Positions 1 to 10,100 of a stretch of 34,936 nucleotides of DNA are shown piece after piece. Each line of letters begins with the position of its first letter. The stretch's first letter is position 1. The notes under the pieces are model-generated. The model was given only the letters and a program-made list of their open reading frames with translations, had not been told where the DNA came from and did no database searches. The position numbers were made by a program, and so were the translations under genes. Source of the DNA: Salisapilia sapeloensis (lineage: Eukaryota; Oomycota; Peronosporomycetes; Peronosporales; Salisapiliaceae); NCBI GenBank assembly GCA_023334545.1, contig JAADVB010000204.1, positions 1-34,936 of the forward strand, written 5' to 3'.

Positions 1-154
1 CATGCTCGCTGTATCATGATCTGTGTGAAAGCTGCAACATATAGATGAAGTTCTTGAATCGAACTAGACCTGGATAGATACACCCTTCGATACTTTCCAC
101 CTCCGTGGACTTCAATCAGGCCGATCCAAGAGGCATAATACCGATCACAGCTCG

Positions 155-222
155 CACATGCTCATTATCATAATGTCTATAATTCCTCGCATAAGCCCCG
201 ATTGTCCTCGCAACGAACACGA
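155..222 (+). repeat. Tail fragment of an upstream copy of the dispersed repeat
   Basis: A stretch ending in an 'acacgacc' box resembles the tail of the right-hand repeat (about 34430-34475). Both contain 'ttcctcgca' followed by a 'ccgatt' block, a 'tc..ctcaacg' block and the closing 'cacgacc'. It lies directly upstream of the left full copy (243-670), which suggests two head-to-tail copies at the left edge. Similarity was judged by eye and is imperfect, so the boundaries are approximate. No coding function is seen. Confidence 0.4.
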
Positions 223-242
223 CCTTGTTTCGCTTTGGTAAT

Positions 243-670
243 TTCTGTCTTCGTCTTGGATGCAATCAGGAGAAAATCATCTTCGAGAAGACTTCAAGGC
301 ACGCCTGGTGCTCGAAATGTGCAAATTTGAAAAAGCGCGCGAAAGACTTGGTGAGCTCTTCACTTTATTTGCGCTATTGAGCTCTTCGCTATTATTTCGG
401 AACAGGAGTCGTACCGTGGTGGATGAAATAATTGGACGATATTTGTGACTCGCACTGTACGGCGTCCCACTGAAATGGCGAAGAGCTCAATAGCACAAAT
501 TCAGCGAATGCAACTTCAACATGAATGACTTCCGGCGATACACTGCGATTCACTCGACGCTACTCCCCGCCAAAGACCTGGCATTGATTCCTATCACAGT
601 GTTTACATGCTTGTTCAGAGAATGCCTGATGTCCGTGCTGCATACTCGATTATCTGCTCATCAAACACAG
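243..670 (+). repeat. Dispersed repeat, left copy
   Basis: This block aligns base for base over long stretches with 34055-34475, in the same orientation. The shared start is 'tctgtcttcgtcttggatgc'. The central part is strongly conserved (for example 'gtgcaaatttgaaaaagcg' and 'ctcttcgctattatttcgg'), with weaker similarity through 'tcgattatctgctca' near 650. An open frame of 62 codons (260-448) starts at a conserved ATG. In the right copy the same frame is interrupted by a stop after about 34 codons, so any coding role is doubtful. Copies on both sides of the gene island indicate a moderately old dispersed element rather than a gene. Confidence 0.75.
367..500 (+). mobile_element. MITE-like inverted-repeat module inside the left repeat
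   Basis: Bases 367-389 and 478-500 are inverted copies matching at 22 of 23 positions (core 'ctattgagctcttcgc'), separated by 88 bp. This could be the terminal inverted repeats of a small non-autonomous DNA transposon, or a hairpin-forming module inside a larger repeat. In the right copy the corresponding arms (34175-34197 and about 34285-34311) are decayed but recognisable. No transposase is encoded and no clear target-site duplication was found. Similarity between the left and right copies extends well outside the arms, so the arms may be internal to a larger element. Confidence 0.4.
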
Positions 671-1249
671 TTTTAATGTGTAACTAAGTTCAGCTCACGA
701 ATGCAGTGAATCCTACATGGTTCACGAACTAAACAATATTTCAATCATGGTGTATTTACGCAATCATTTTCTTTTCTTGCTTACTTTTAATTATAGTGCC
801 AGGTTGAATTTTAGACACACTGGCAATTTGGCCTCAAATGGAACCCTGATTTCTTAGCTCCTTCCATCATGGTCATGATCTATGGAGATTGATTTGGAAA
901 CGGAAGGGGAAATTTCAAACACTGACATGAACATTCGAATGCTGTAGCTTGAGCGGTTATCAGGACTCGCATATTCTTTTAAATACAAATTCTCGCCATG
1001 GTTAGCGCACGGCGCTTCCACTTTATTGAAGTCATATTAGATCGAGAAGCGTGGAAGGCATATATTTGTAGTGATATGTAATTTATCGTAAAGCCATATC
1101 ATCTCTCAAGGGCTACAAAAGTCGAGTATAACACCAGACGTTTCAGTAGCACAGCGATTAATGCAATAAGGATGTAATAGACTGTCCATAGTCAAACCTG
1201 GTTTGAAGATATATTACCACATCATATCCGATTCAACATCTTCTTATAC
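671..1249. other. Gene-free A+T-rich stretch
   Basis: No open frame with protein-like composition, RNA gene or clear repeat was seen on either strand. It lies downstream of the stop codon of the EF-hand-like gene (minus strand, stop 1250-1252), so its right end probably holds that gene's 3' untranslated region. A 90-codon frame on the plus strand (1203-1475) overlaps that gene antisense and looks like chance. Confidence 0.6.
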
Positions 1250-3207
1250 CTACTTCAATGGTGTTACACTGTTCCTTTCCACTTCACTAAGACGTCGATG
1301 GGACAGTGAGTTCTTTCGAGGGGTTGCTGGCTTAATTTCACCCGTACAAATCATTTCCGCCGTAGTTTCTCTTCTTTTTGGAGTTTGCCGGATAAAACGT
1401 ACACCTCGAGGAGAGATCATGGCTCGCACAGTACGCGTCGTATTGGCTTTATCGAACGGAACATCTATAAAATGACAAGGTGCCTTACAAGGATATCCCG
1501 GTACTTGTGGAGTCTTCGTTGGAGCTACTTCAGAGCTTTCTCTTGAAGAGTTTACTTCATGACTTGCTTTTCGCGATACCAGATAAGAGTGTGCTGTGGA
1601 CGGCCGAGATACAAAAGCAAGTGATGGTCGCACGACCAATTCCTTCGAAGGATTTTCCGCTTGACCGACCAGGTAACCAGTAACCAATGGATCTGTTGTC
1701 ATCTTATCGGCACATTGCCGAGTTGCAGCCGATACAGAACCTCGTGCTCTTGTGGCTGGCCCGGAAGAAGGCCGCCTAGATGGTCGCCGCTGCTGCATAC
1801 TTGCTTCATCTTCATATATCATTCCATTCGTACTGGATGATAAAGAAGTGCTATCAGTAGAGTCTTGCGTAAAATCAACTAGAGAAACCATGTACATTAA
1901 GCGAGATACAAGATATATGTAATACAGAAAGTTCACCCTTTTGGTTAATATCGTTGACGTTCGCAGTGGACAAGAGAGTTGCTCTGCTCTTTCCTGGTGA
2001 TGCGCTCTGTGGTCTTTGTGGTTTAGAAGCGCTCATCACACCGATGTGATGGATAACAGGTCTTGACAAACGAGCGAAAACCTCGTCCTTTTCTACATGA
2101 TGAATCGTGGACCGGTGGCGTGCGGTATCATTCAATCCGGCTATCTCGAAACGCGAATATGAGTACGTGAAGTGCACCTTTCACTAGCAAAATGTACCAT
2201 TTAAATACTTCTTTTCCATGCCATCATGCACTCTTGTTTGCTTTCTGTTCCTGATATCCCTTTCAGCACTTACTGTAGATCTACGAGCTACATTTCCATC
2301 GACATTCCTCCTTGGGTTTGGACCATGCTTCATCTCCATGATCCTTTTAATATCATGTTCGGTCATCTTTTCTGCTCCCTTTGAAATGTCCATGGAACGG
2401 ACCTCGCTAATATCTTTCATCACGTATCTCCCGTTCAATTCCATCGTCAAGTTGGTAAGGATGCACGAGAGGAGGGCTATGTACTGTAAATGAGCTAAAC
2501 ACAAGGAGACTATAAGCTTTCAGAGAAGCTAGAGATACAATTGAGCACGTACGCTTTTGATACTTATGTCGTCTGCCCATAGTTCTATTCAGCAATGAAT
2601 TCAGCAATTTGCAAAGACGAACGGCAAAAGGTGGAGACTTACCGGCGAGTTCAATCATGGAAACGTGAAAGTAGCTGTAGTCCAAGTAATCTTTACCCTT
2701 CGTATCTCGTACCCAGTCCTCTCGAATCAATCTCTTCGATTCCACCAACTCGAATTTAGGCAGGATAAGTACGTGCAGTCTCAACATAAACACACTGTAC
2801 TCTTCGTACGAAAGTATATTGTCTCCCGTTGAAGCACATTGCCATAGCTTATTTGTAAGCGAAAGAATCACTTTATTTCGTTTCACATCGGCTCGCTTCT
2901 GAAGGCTTTCCTATTCCAAAGTAAGTACCAGATACCACGACGACGCAAAGTGTTTTCATGTCCAAAGTACCTTTGGGTAAGAGCTACATATCCTCTTGCT
3001 TGGAGACTTTGACTCGTTCGTGACAGGAGCAACATTAGCTCCATTGATAGTCTGGACATCTAGCACCGGTTGTCCAATGCTCGCCAATAGCGGCAACCTC
3101 TTTAGGTTAATGATTACTTTCACAGCACTCTTGAGACTGCATAGCTTTCGATAGTGTGTCTTCAAAGAAGCTAGCGGCTGATGCACATCGTCTTGTACAT
3201 CCATCAT
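1250..3207 (-). CDS. EF-hand-like domain protein, six exons
   Basis: Exons (minus strand) are 3207-2971, 2910-2643, 2584-2553, 2483-2198, 2140-1937 and 1878-1250. They sum to 1656 nt, giving 551 residues. All five introns (57-69 bp) are GT-AG and keep the frame. Residues about 90-180 hold the only recognisable module: 'LWQCASTGDNILSYEEY', a Leu-rich helix, 'EDWVRDTKGKDYLDY' and 'FHVSMIELAELWAD'. This resembles a paired EF-hand-like fold, common in uncharacterised oomycete and ciliate proteins, with D/G/E-rich loops that may or may not bind calcium. The rest is polar, Arg/Ser-rich and probably disordered. The function is unknown. It follows the SH2/TPR gene on the same strand after 145 bp. A 32-nt exon (2553-2584) makes the model sensitive to splice-site choice; its 'ELWADDISIKS' continuation fits the family. 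The start is the first ATG in frame, and a missed upstream exon is possible. Confidence 0.68.
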
Positions 3208-3352
3208 CCAATAGCCTCTACGCCGACACTAGTTCCTCTAGGCGAAAGCCAGAAATAAATATATCGATAGCATCAAGAAACGAACAGTGTCGACTAGATA
3301 AACAACACAAGACGATCAGCGACACGATACAAAAAGATGCCATACATTTTCT

Positions 3353-5173
3353 TCAAAGAACCAAGGAACCATCTACTAGCACTCCATTCCGAGCATCATT
3401 TCGTGCCCTCTCCATTCGTTCACGCAGAAGACTCATTCGATTTAAAATCTTCCGTCGGTTCCGTTCACTCGATGTCGTATCGAGCTGAACCTGCGACAAA
3501 GTATACGCCTTTTGCCATTCCTGACATTCAATCAACGCCAGGACCAAGTTGTTCAAAATCGTTCGTTCCCGCTTCGAGTCGTTGATACTTCGTGTGATTT
3601 CAAGACATCGCTCGTAGCACTCGACCGCTTGCTGTGGTTCGCCACGGTCCAGGTAGACAGTACCGAGGTTACCAAGCGCACGAGCCTCAACTACCTTATC
3701 ATTATCCCGCTTCGCTGCTCTCTCGGCCGAAACAAAGTGAGAAACGGCGCCGTCCAGATCTTTCTTCTGATATAACTCCATCCCAGTATTCAATTCGTTT
3801 AGAGCCGAGACATCTGACAGATCCGTCTCGGTGTCAGGAATGTCATCCGTATCGTCTGATTGGAAAGACTGAGCTATATCATTGCTAGCAAACGCTCCAT
3901 ATACATCCTTGTCAGGGTGACCGTTCTCTTTTTCGATCCTTGGTATCGGCACGTTTGATGTTTCTACATTTCCTGCACCGATACTAGAGGTAATAGATTG
4001 GAAAGTAGCATACTCGTCCTCTGTCTGATTATTACTAGGAAAGCTACCAGGAGACGGATCATCTCGTTGGTTGGACAGTTGGAGGGTCGAGAAGGTGCTA
4101 TAGTCATCATCGATAGGATACGTTTCGTGTGTCTCGTTTGATGGAGCAAGCTGTTTTGCTGTTGTAAATGGAGATGTGATCGACTCGGGCGTGAAGCCAG
4201 AGTAAGTGTCATCAGCCACTGGCTCCGGTTGATGCACGACAGCTTTTGCTGGTGATGTGCTGGCATGAGAAAAGAGACCGCCGTCGGTATTGGATGTGGC
4301 GGGAGAAGACATGTCCATCGCTTCCGCACTAAACGTCGTGTACGTCTCACTCTGCTCTTCGACAATCGCACGCACTCTCGTCAGCTCTTCATTACACTGC
4401 TTCGACAGTGTCGATGGAACCTAGAGCATCAAGGCTATCAGTAACCAATATACGTATCTGTAGATAGAATGCACGCACTGGATGCTTGAGACGAGTGGCA
4501 CTACGATGGACAAACGACCGGATCGAATTGTAACTTCGATTCTTCGAGTCCGTCAGTCTATATCCCTGTGTCCCAATATTCTCTAGTAAACTATTCTTAA
4601 TCTCTCGCTTGCCAGCACTCGATCCAGCAGTCTTCGGATGGACTTTGACGTATGTAAGCGTGAACTTCGTCGGTCGAGACTCGCTAAAGCGAATGAGAAA
4701 GGCGCCGTCGCCATACCTTTCATCTGACAGTAATGACTCTGCTGCTGCTCGACTCATATCGCCGTGAAACCAAGGTGCTAACTCTCTCTTCACGTAGAGA
4801 CTGTCGACTACTTTACTAAGCGATAGCTCGATCGGACCGAAGCGAGCGATGAAATGACTAAACTGCAGCATACATTTAAATTTAAAAGAACATGGCTTGG
4901 TCTGAAGGTATAGCATAGACGTACATCTTCTCTCGTGATGCCAATGTGCTCTGATGGCGTGTAACTGCTTGGTACGGTTGGAATGATACAGTATCGAGCG
5001 ATAATACGTAGCTCTGCGATGGAAATGCAACTGCTTCTGGTGTCAAACATGCTGCATTTTTTCTCGAGTGCTGGTAAAAAGTCGGTAGTAAAAGGCACGA
5101 CGTCTCGTCCAGAACCAAAGCACTCGTACCACCACTTCCAAGCGTACTCCTCGCTTACTTCGCTACCGACCAT
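3353..5173 (-). CDS. SH2 domain and TPR adaptor protein with repeated Tyr-x-x-Phe motifs
   Basis: Exons are 5173-4925, 4862-4479 and 4420-3353 (1701 nt, 566 residues). The introns of 62 and 58 bp start with GTACGT and GTGCGT. Residues 1-113 form a helical lead-in ('WKWWYECFGSG', 'GITREDFSHFIARFGPI') of the type that precedes SH2 domains in Cbl/STAT-like proteins. SH2 spans about 114-211, starting 'PWFHGDMSRAAAESLL', with the phosphotyrosine-binding Arg in 'FLIRFSES'. The linker (about 226-410) is acidic and holds five [D/E]-x-Y-x-x-F-like motifs: YTTF, YSGF, YSTF, YATF and YGAF, with Tyr near 238, 284, 318, 348 and 385. Three TPR-type helical hairpins follow at about 417-535 ('ALGNLGTVYLDRGEPQQAVECYERCL'-like core). 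It is probably a cytoplasmic signalling scaffold that reads phosphotyrosine and binds partners through its TPRs. It has no kinase domain. It is divergent from the small gene at 5452. Confidence 0.82.
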
Positions 5174-5451
5174 ATTCCGTTATGAATACATTTTGGCCAG
5201 TCGTATACCGCAATTAATAAAAATAGCCAATCACAAGATAGTTTCTACCGCAATTAGAAATACTGCTCTCCTCCACCGCGCTCGAGAGCATCGACTACGG
5301 TAAGAGAATCATGCATAATGCTGGAAGGATGCCACAACGGTACTCTAGTAAAAAAGAGCTGCATTGATCATGTCTACCTCATCTGACTTGACATTCAACT
5401 GTTTGACTTGATCTTTGTATATAAAATTCCATTTCAACAATTGGAGCGAGA
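5174..5451. promoter_or_regulatory. Divergent intergenic region with a duplicated 11-mer
   Basis: This 278-bp gap lies between the SH2/TPR gene (minus) and the small gene at 5452 (plus). The 11-mer 'taccgcaatta' occurs twice in the same direction, at 5206-5216 and 5246-5256. A CCAAT-type sequence ('agccaatcac') sits between the copies at 5225-5234. The arrangement suggests a bidirectional promoter with a duplicated factor-binding site. No initiator consensus was confidently placed. Confidence 0.35.
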
Positions 5452-5725
5452 ATGGAACGAGGAGCGAGCGAGACGCCAGAGTGCAGCAGCACAGTCCGCC
5501 GCCGTGAACAAGGGTCGAGTCAAGAAGACAGTCACGACGGACAAGTGCAAGCACCTGAAAGGCGCGAGCACAACATCTTTGGCGGTACACTTGCTTCCTC
5601 TCCATGCCTCCTGACAAGCTAATTTTATCTCCACAACGCTAGATTCGAATCTGAACATGATCATGGCGTTCATGCTCCTACTCCACTTTATGCAGTACGC
5701 CATGCAACCTCGTTGCGGGTGCTAA
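5452..5725 (+). CDS. Small tail-anchored protein, two exons
   Basis: The exons are 5452-5584 and 5643-5725 (216 nt, 71 residues). The 58-bp intron runs from GTACAC to CGCTAG and has a 'gctaatt' branch-point-like sequence, a size and style identical to others here. The first 46 residues are hydrophilic, rich in Arg, Glu and Ser. A hydrophobic stretch at about 47-64 ('NMIMAFMLLLHFMQYAM') is followed by a short Pro/Cys tail ending 'RCGC'. This predicts a C-terminal membrane anchor. The ending Cys-x-Cys could be lipidated, but that is speculative. No family was recognised. The support is the spliced frame, its position between two genes with its own divergent promoter space, and the clean hydrophobic segment. 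A chance frame cannot be excluded. It converges on the actin-related gene (stop at 5812) with an 86-bp gap. Confidence 0.42.
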
Positions 5726-5811
5726 GTATCTCCTTGACCGCAGGACGGATCTTGAAAAGTCTTACTATATTTTTTCGCTTTCGGTAGGCAAGAAATATAT
5801 TGGAGAATCGT

Positions 5812-7025
5812 TTAAAAGCACTTGCGATCAAGGATCGCTTCATGATATTCTTCCCATTCTTGTTTCGTGATTTGGATGTCTCGAAAAGTAGATAGTGACG
5901 CAAAGAGCGAACCTCCGATCCATGCAGCGTGTTTCCGATGGGAATTGTAACCTCGCTCGCGTGCAAATGGGCTCGGCACGACTTTTGCATTGGCTTCCGG
6001 TTCGAGGGCTGTGAGTTCAGACTGGAAGCGATGGCAAAAGCCAGGCAGTATCGTCGTCCCACCTGCCACGACCACGGCTTTCCATAGATCCTTCTGTAGG
6101 TCATGGTCGCACATGCCGACGGACTCGGCCACGAGCTCATGGATTCCTTTATCCGGACGAGTGTGGCCGTAGTCTTCCGATAGAGCACTCTCAGATTGTG
6201 GCGTAGTAGGACGTGGGTGGAAGAGCTGCTCGCTACATACCGTCCTCGTCTTGTAGTCTACCTCCAGGACCGTTCCATCAGGCAATTCAAAAGGTTTCAT
6301 GTCCCCTTCATTCGACTGGTTCGAGTCTCCAGACACACCGCAGACACCCTCTTTGATGGCATGTACCGTTTGCATAGATATATTCCGCATGATCGTCGGG
6401 TGCTGACGAGCAAGGAGTTTGGATAGCTGAGCACTGATGTCCACACCTCCCGATGGACAGTGGAGAGCAGCGTGAGGCAGAGCGTAGCCTTCAAAGACAG
6501 GTATCGCGTGTCCAGAGCCATGACCTACTTCCGCCACAATACCTCTTGTGCGCCCAGACGCAAATAGCGAAAGCACACTTTGCTGCGTGAAGTAGAACCC
6601 ATTGACCTTGTGGCTTTCGAACAATAGCTGAGCCATTTGCTCCTGTTGCTTACGTGGTGCCATCGGAGAGCTCGTACACATGATCTATCAGCAATGTTGA
6701 TTACCAATGACACGTAGTAACGTAGAAAGTATCCTACCGGAATTGGCGTCGTCTCTGGATTCGCCTGTAGCTCGTGCGTGAATACGTACTCCCACAGTCG
6801 TTCGAGCGCATCCCAATCCTGAACGATGCCTCGTTCGATCGGATGTTTGAAGTCAGCAACTTGATACTGAAGACACTCACGCCCGATGTAATTCTGCTGA
6901 TCACCTCCGTGATCTGTACTATGGATGATCGTCGGGAGTATTGATCGTGGAGTATCTTCACCGGCGAGTCCGGCTTTCATGACACCTGAGCCATGGTCTA
7001 GCACTATAGCGTCGGCGTCCGCCAT
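5812..7025 (-). CDS. Divergent actin-related protein
   Basis: Exons are 7025-6738 and 6684-5812 (386 residues), joined across a 53-bp intron (GTAGGA..GATAG) so that 'TTPIP' runs into 'IMCTSSPMAPRKQQEQMAQLLFE', a position conserved in actins. Actin-fold landmarks are the phosphate-1 loop 'LDHGSGVMKAGLAGED' (about 9-24), 'LSLFASGRTRGIV' and 'GYALPHA', then the phosphate-2 loop, 'AGGTTILPGF', 'WIGGSLFASLSTF' and a C-terminal KCF as in conventional actin. The phosphate-2 loop reads 'AEVGHGSGHAIP' (about 147-158), where actin has L-D-S-G-D-G-V-T-H; the two acidic residues are replaced by Glu and His. A polar insertion follows 'GVCGVSGDSNQSNEGD'. It is an actin-family protein of uncertain subclass, and clear Arp2 or Arp3 signatures are absent. 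It probably still binds nucleotide, with altered hydrolysis. It shares a 145-bp divergent promoter with the ABCC transporter. Confidence 0.85.
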
Positions 7026-7170
7026 ATAGCGACTGTTTAAGATAGAATCGGAATAACGGTTTTCATCGACTTAATCAGATCCTGCTACGCTTTCATGGCC
7101 ATACGGATGAGTGTATCCGCGGACTGTCCCAAGAGGGCACGCCATCTCTTCATTTGACATCTTCGTGAGC
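7026..7170. promoter_or_regulatory. Divergent promoter with an initiator-like element
   Basis: This is the 145-bp space between the actin-related gene (minus) and the ABC transporter (plus). 'cttcatttgacat' at about 7149-7161 resembles the oomycete initiator consensus (GCTCATTYYNCAWTTT) with a few mismatches. It would put transcription start some 10-20 bp before the ATG at 7171, which agrees with the very short 5' leaders known in oomycetes. It also argues against a longer N-terminus starting upstream. Confidence 0.35.
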
Positions 7171-10100
7171 ATGAGCAAGTCACCAGGGACGGAATTCACT
7201 TCGCTCGAGTCACCGGCGCCACATGTAAAGACTGGTCCACGAGACAATCCGCTGGATAGAGCCAACTGGCTGCAAAAGGTCACGCTGCTATGGCTTGACG
7301 GAGTCATACGTGATGCACATGACCATGGCGTTAGCGAAGATAGGGGATACCGTCTTCCGAAAAATGATCGTGCAGATGTGCTCGCAGACCGATTCGATCG
7401 AGCGTATGCGCTCGAGCAGGAGCGATGCCGGTCGAGTAACAAGCAGCCGATGCTCTATCGTCCGCTCTTTTCTTCTGTCAAGGAGATTTTCTTCGTTGCC
7501 CTCGCGGCCTACCTCTTCAGCGCTGCTTTCACCGTCCTGCAGCCACTCGTGGTCAAGTCTCTCTTGCTGTATCTCCAGGACTCGGATAATATGTTTGGCA
7601 TCGTCTCCGGCTACGGCCTCGCGGCCTTCCTAGTAGCAACTGCTTTAGGCAATGTCACGGCGCTCGACTATGCACAGTTCTTGACCACGCGCATGGGTCT
7701 CAACCTCCGGACTATCGCGATTGACGCCATGTACCGCAAAATGCTGCGTCTTACCGCCGGTGCACGGCAGTCACTCACGTCTGGAGACATCCTGACACTC
7801 ACTGGTGTCGATTCGGAGCGTTTATTCGAAGCTGGACGCCTCGGGATGTTCAGCATTATGTCGCCACTCATCCTCATCACCGTCTGCATCCTCCTCGGCA
7901 TCGAGATGGGATGGCAAGTGGGCCTCGCAGCTTTTATCCTTTCATTCCTCATTCTCGCCTATGCTCTCCATACTTCTCGACAGATCGGTAGCTGCCGTCG
8001 ACTCATCCTAGAAGTCTCCGGGAAGCGTGTGAATATGCTGAACGAAGTCCTCCAAGGCGTACGTGTCGTGAAGATGTACGCCTGGGAAGACTCGGTGAAC
8101 GCACGTGTCCAGGAGCTTCGGAAGGAAGAGATCCGGTTGCTACGTATCTATGACTACCTCCGTGTCCGCAATGTCGTTCTCTTGTTTCTCGGTCATGTCC
8201 TCATGAACGCAGTCTGCTTCTTCGTCTATATTTTCCTCGGAAACACTCTCACCGTTCCTACCACGTTCTCCATGCTCACATTCTCTGGTGTCTGTCGTGT
8301 ACCTTTCAGTGTCTTCAGTAACGCCGTCGTGTACTGCTCTGAAGGCAATACGTCTCTCAGACGTATCTCTGCCTTCCTTGCCAAAGAAGAGCTCGATCGT
8401 GAAAACATGGAGCGATTGGAGCCGCAGGAACAAGGCGTAGACATTGAGATCCGAGACGGAGACTTTGACTGGGCAGAAGACAAGGGAGACACCGAACATA
8501 CAGACCGTCCGCTCTTATCCAACATCAACTTGTCGATTGAAAAAGGATCACTTACAGTCGTCGTCGGTGCCGTCGGTAGCGGCAAGTCGAGTCTCGTGAG
8601 TGCTATCTTGGGCGAAATGCATAAACGTAAAGGTACTTGCGCCGTCCGTGGCAGCGTCGCATACGCCAGTCAGCAGCCATGGATCCTACACAATAGCGTT
8701 CGGGAAAACATTACCTTTGGCACTACTTTCGATAAAACCTTATACCAGCGTGTCCTCTCAGCTTGTCAGCTCAAATCCGATCTGGCTGTCCTCCAGGATG
8801 GGGATCAGACCGAGATCGGTGAGCGAGGCATTAACTTGAGCGGTGGACAGAAGGCTCGCGTGACGCTCGCTCGTGTCATGTACCGAAAGGAAGCAGATAT
8901 TATGATTCTAGACGATCCGCTTAGTGCTCTAGATGTCCATGTGGCAAACTCGGTCTTCTTCGACGGTGTCATGGGTCTAGCGAAAGAGAAGACGTGTCTC
9001 TTAGTGCTGAATGCCCACTACCACTTGCTTCCACATGCTGATCGTATCTTGGTACTTGATGGCGGAGAGATTGTTGGCGACGGAACGTTTAATGAATTGA
9101 AAAACACATTTACATTCTTGGAAAGTGAACCACCGACAGAAGCAGAGGAGCAAGATCACGTGCGAGAACCGTCGCTGGACCACTCGTCTGGTCAACGCAA
9201 CAGCATCCGTAGCAGCATGCATTCGGAAACAGAGGACACGACACTTGATCTAGTCGACAACTCGGATGCCGTAAGTGCTGTGTCCGTGTTTTCTGAAGAC
9301 GAACATGAAGACAAGAAGCCGCAGAAGCTGTGGGTAGCTGAAGACCAGAAGAAGGGATCCATGGGGATGCGCATCTACACCCACTTCCTAGGTGAATCCG
9401 GACATAGCGGCGTCCTCGTCCTCATCCTCCTCTTAATCGCTTTCGGTTTGACGCAAGTGGTCATGACCGGAAGCGACTACTACGTCACGTTCTGGTCGGA
9501 AGGTATCATGGACGCTTTGAGTGACAAGACATTGCTTTACTACTACCTCGGCGTCGTTGGACTGACGATCATCATGACTGGTGTCAGAAGTATCTTTCTC
9601 ATGGAAGTCTTCATCCGATGCGGTCGAGCTCTCCACAACCGTTACTTCGTCAAAGTGCTACTAGCACCAGTGAATGCCTTCTTCGACGTGACACCTCTCG
9701 GTCGAATCCTCAATCGTTTCTCTCGTGACTTGGACCAACTCGACAGTCCGCTACCGTACTTTGCCCTCCAGCTCATCGCCTATGGCATGACTGTCCTCTC
9801 TGTCTTTGTCGTATGCGCCGTTTCGAGCTATTACACTCTTATCCTCTACGTCCCACTCGTCCTCGGTGCGTACTATGCGCAACGCTACTTCCAGAAGACT
9901 GCGAGAGACTTGAAAAGGATTGATGGTGTCACGCGATCTCCGTTCCTCAACCTCGTATCAGAGACGACTAGCGGTATTGAAAGCATTCGGTCGTTCGGCA
10001 TGACACGACAGTACGCTACACGTAGTCGCGAGCTATTAGATCATAACTCTTCCTTCTACTTTCTCTATCACATGGCCACGCGATGGTACTCGATGCGTGT

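Noticed and set aside
1203-1475. 90-codon plus-strand frame antisense to the EF-hand-like gene
   Set aside because: No domain, low-complexity composition, and it overlaps a spliced minus-strand gene whose exons fit together in frame.
5345-5703. Minus-strand frames of about 90 codons overlapping the small tail-anchored gene
   Set aside because: No recognised family and no start or splice arrangement joining them. The plus-strand spliced model has a typical intron and a coherent protein.
6310-6330. tRNA B-box-like 'ggttcgagtc'
   Set aside because: It lies within the coding exon of the actin-related gene, with no A-box or cloverleaf around it.
7111-7170. N-terminal extension of the ABC transporter from a GTG at 7111
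   Set aside because: No ATG in frame there. The region contains an initiator-like element, and eukaryotic starts at GTG are rare.
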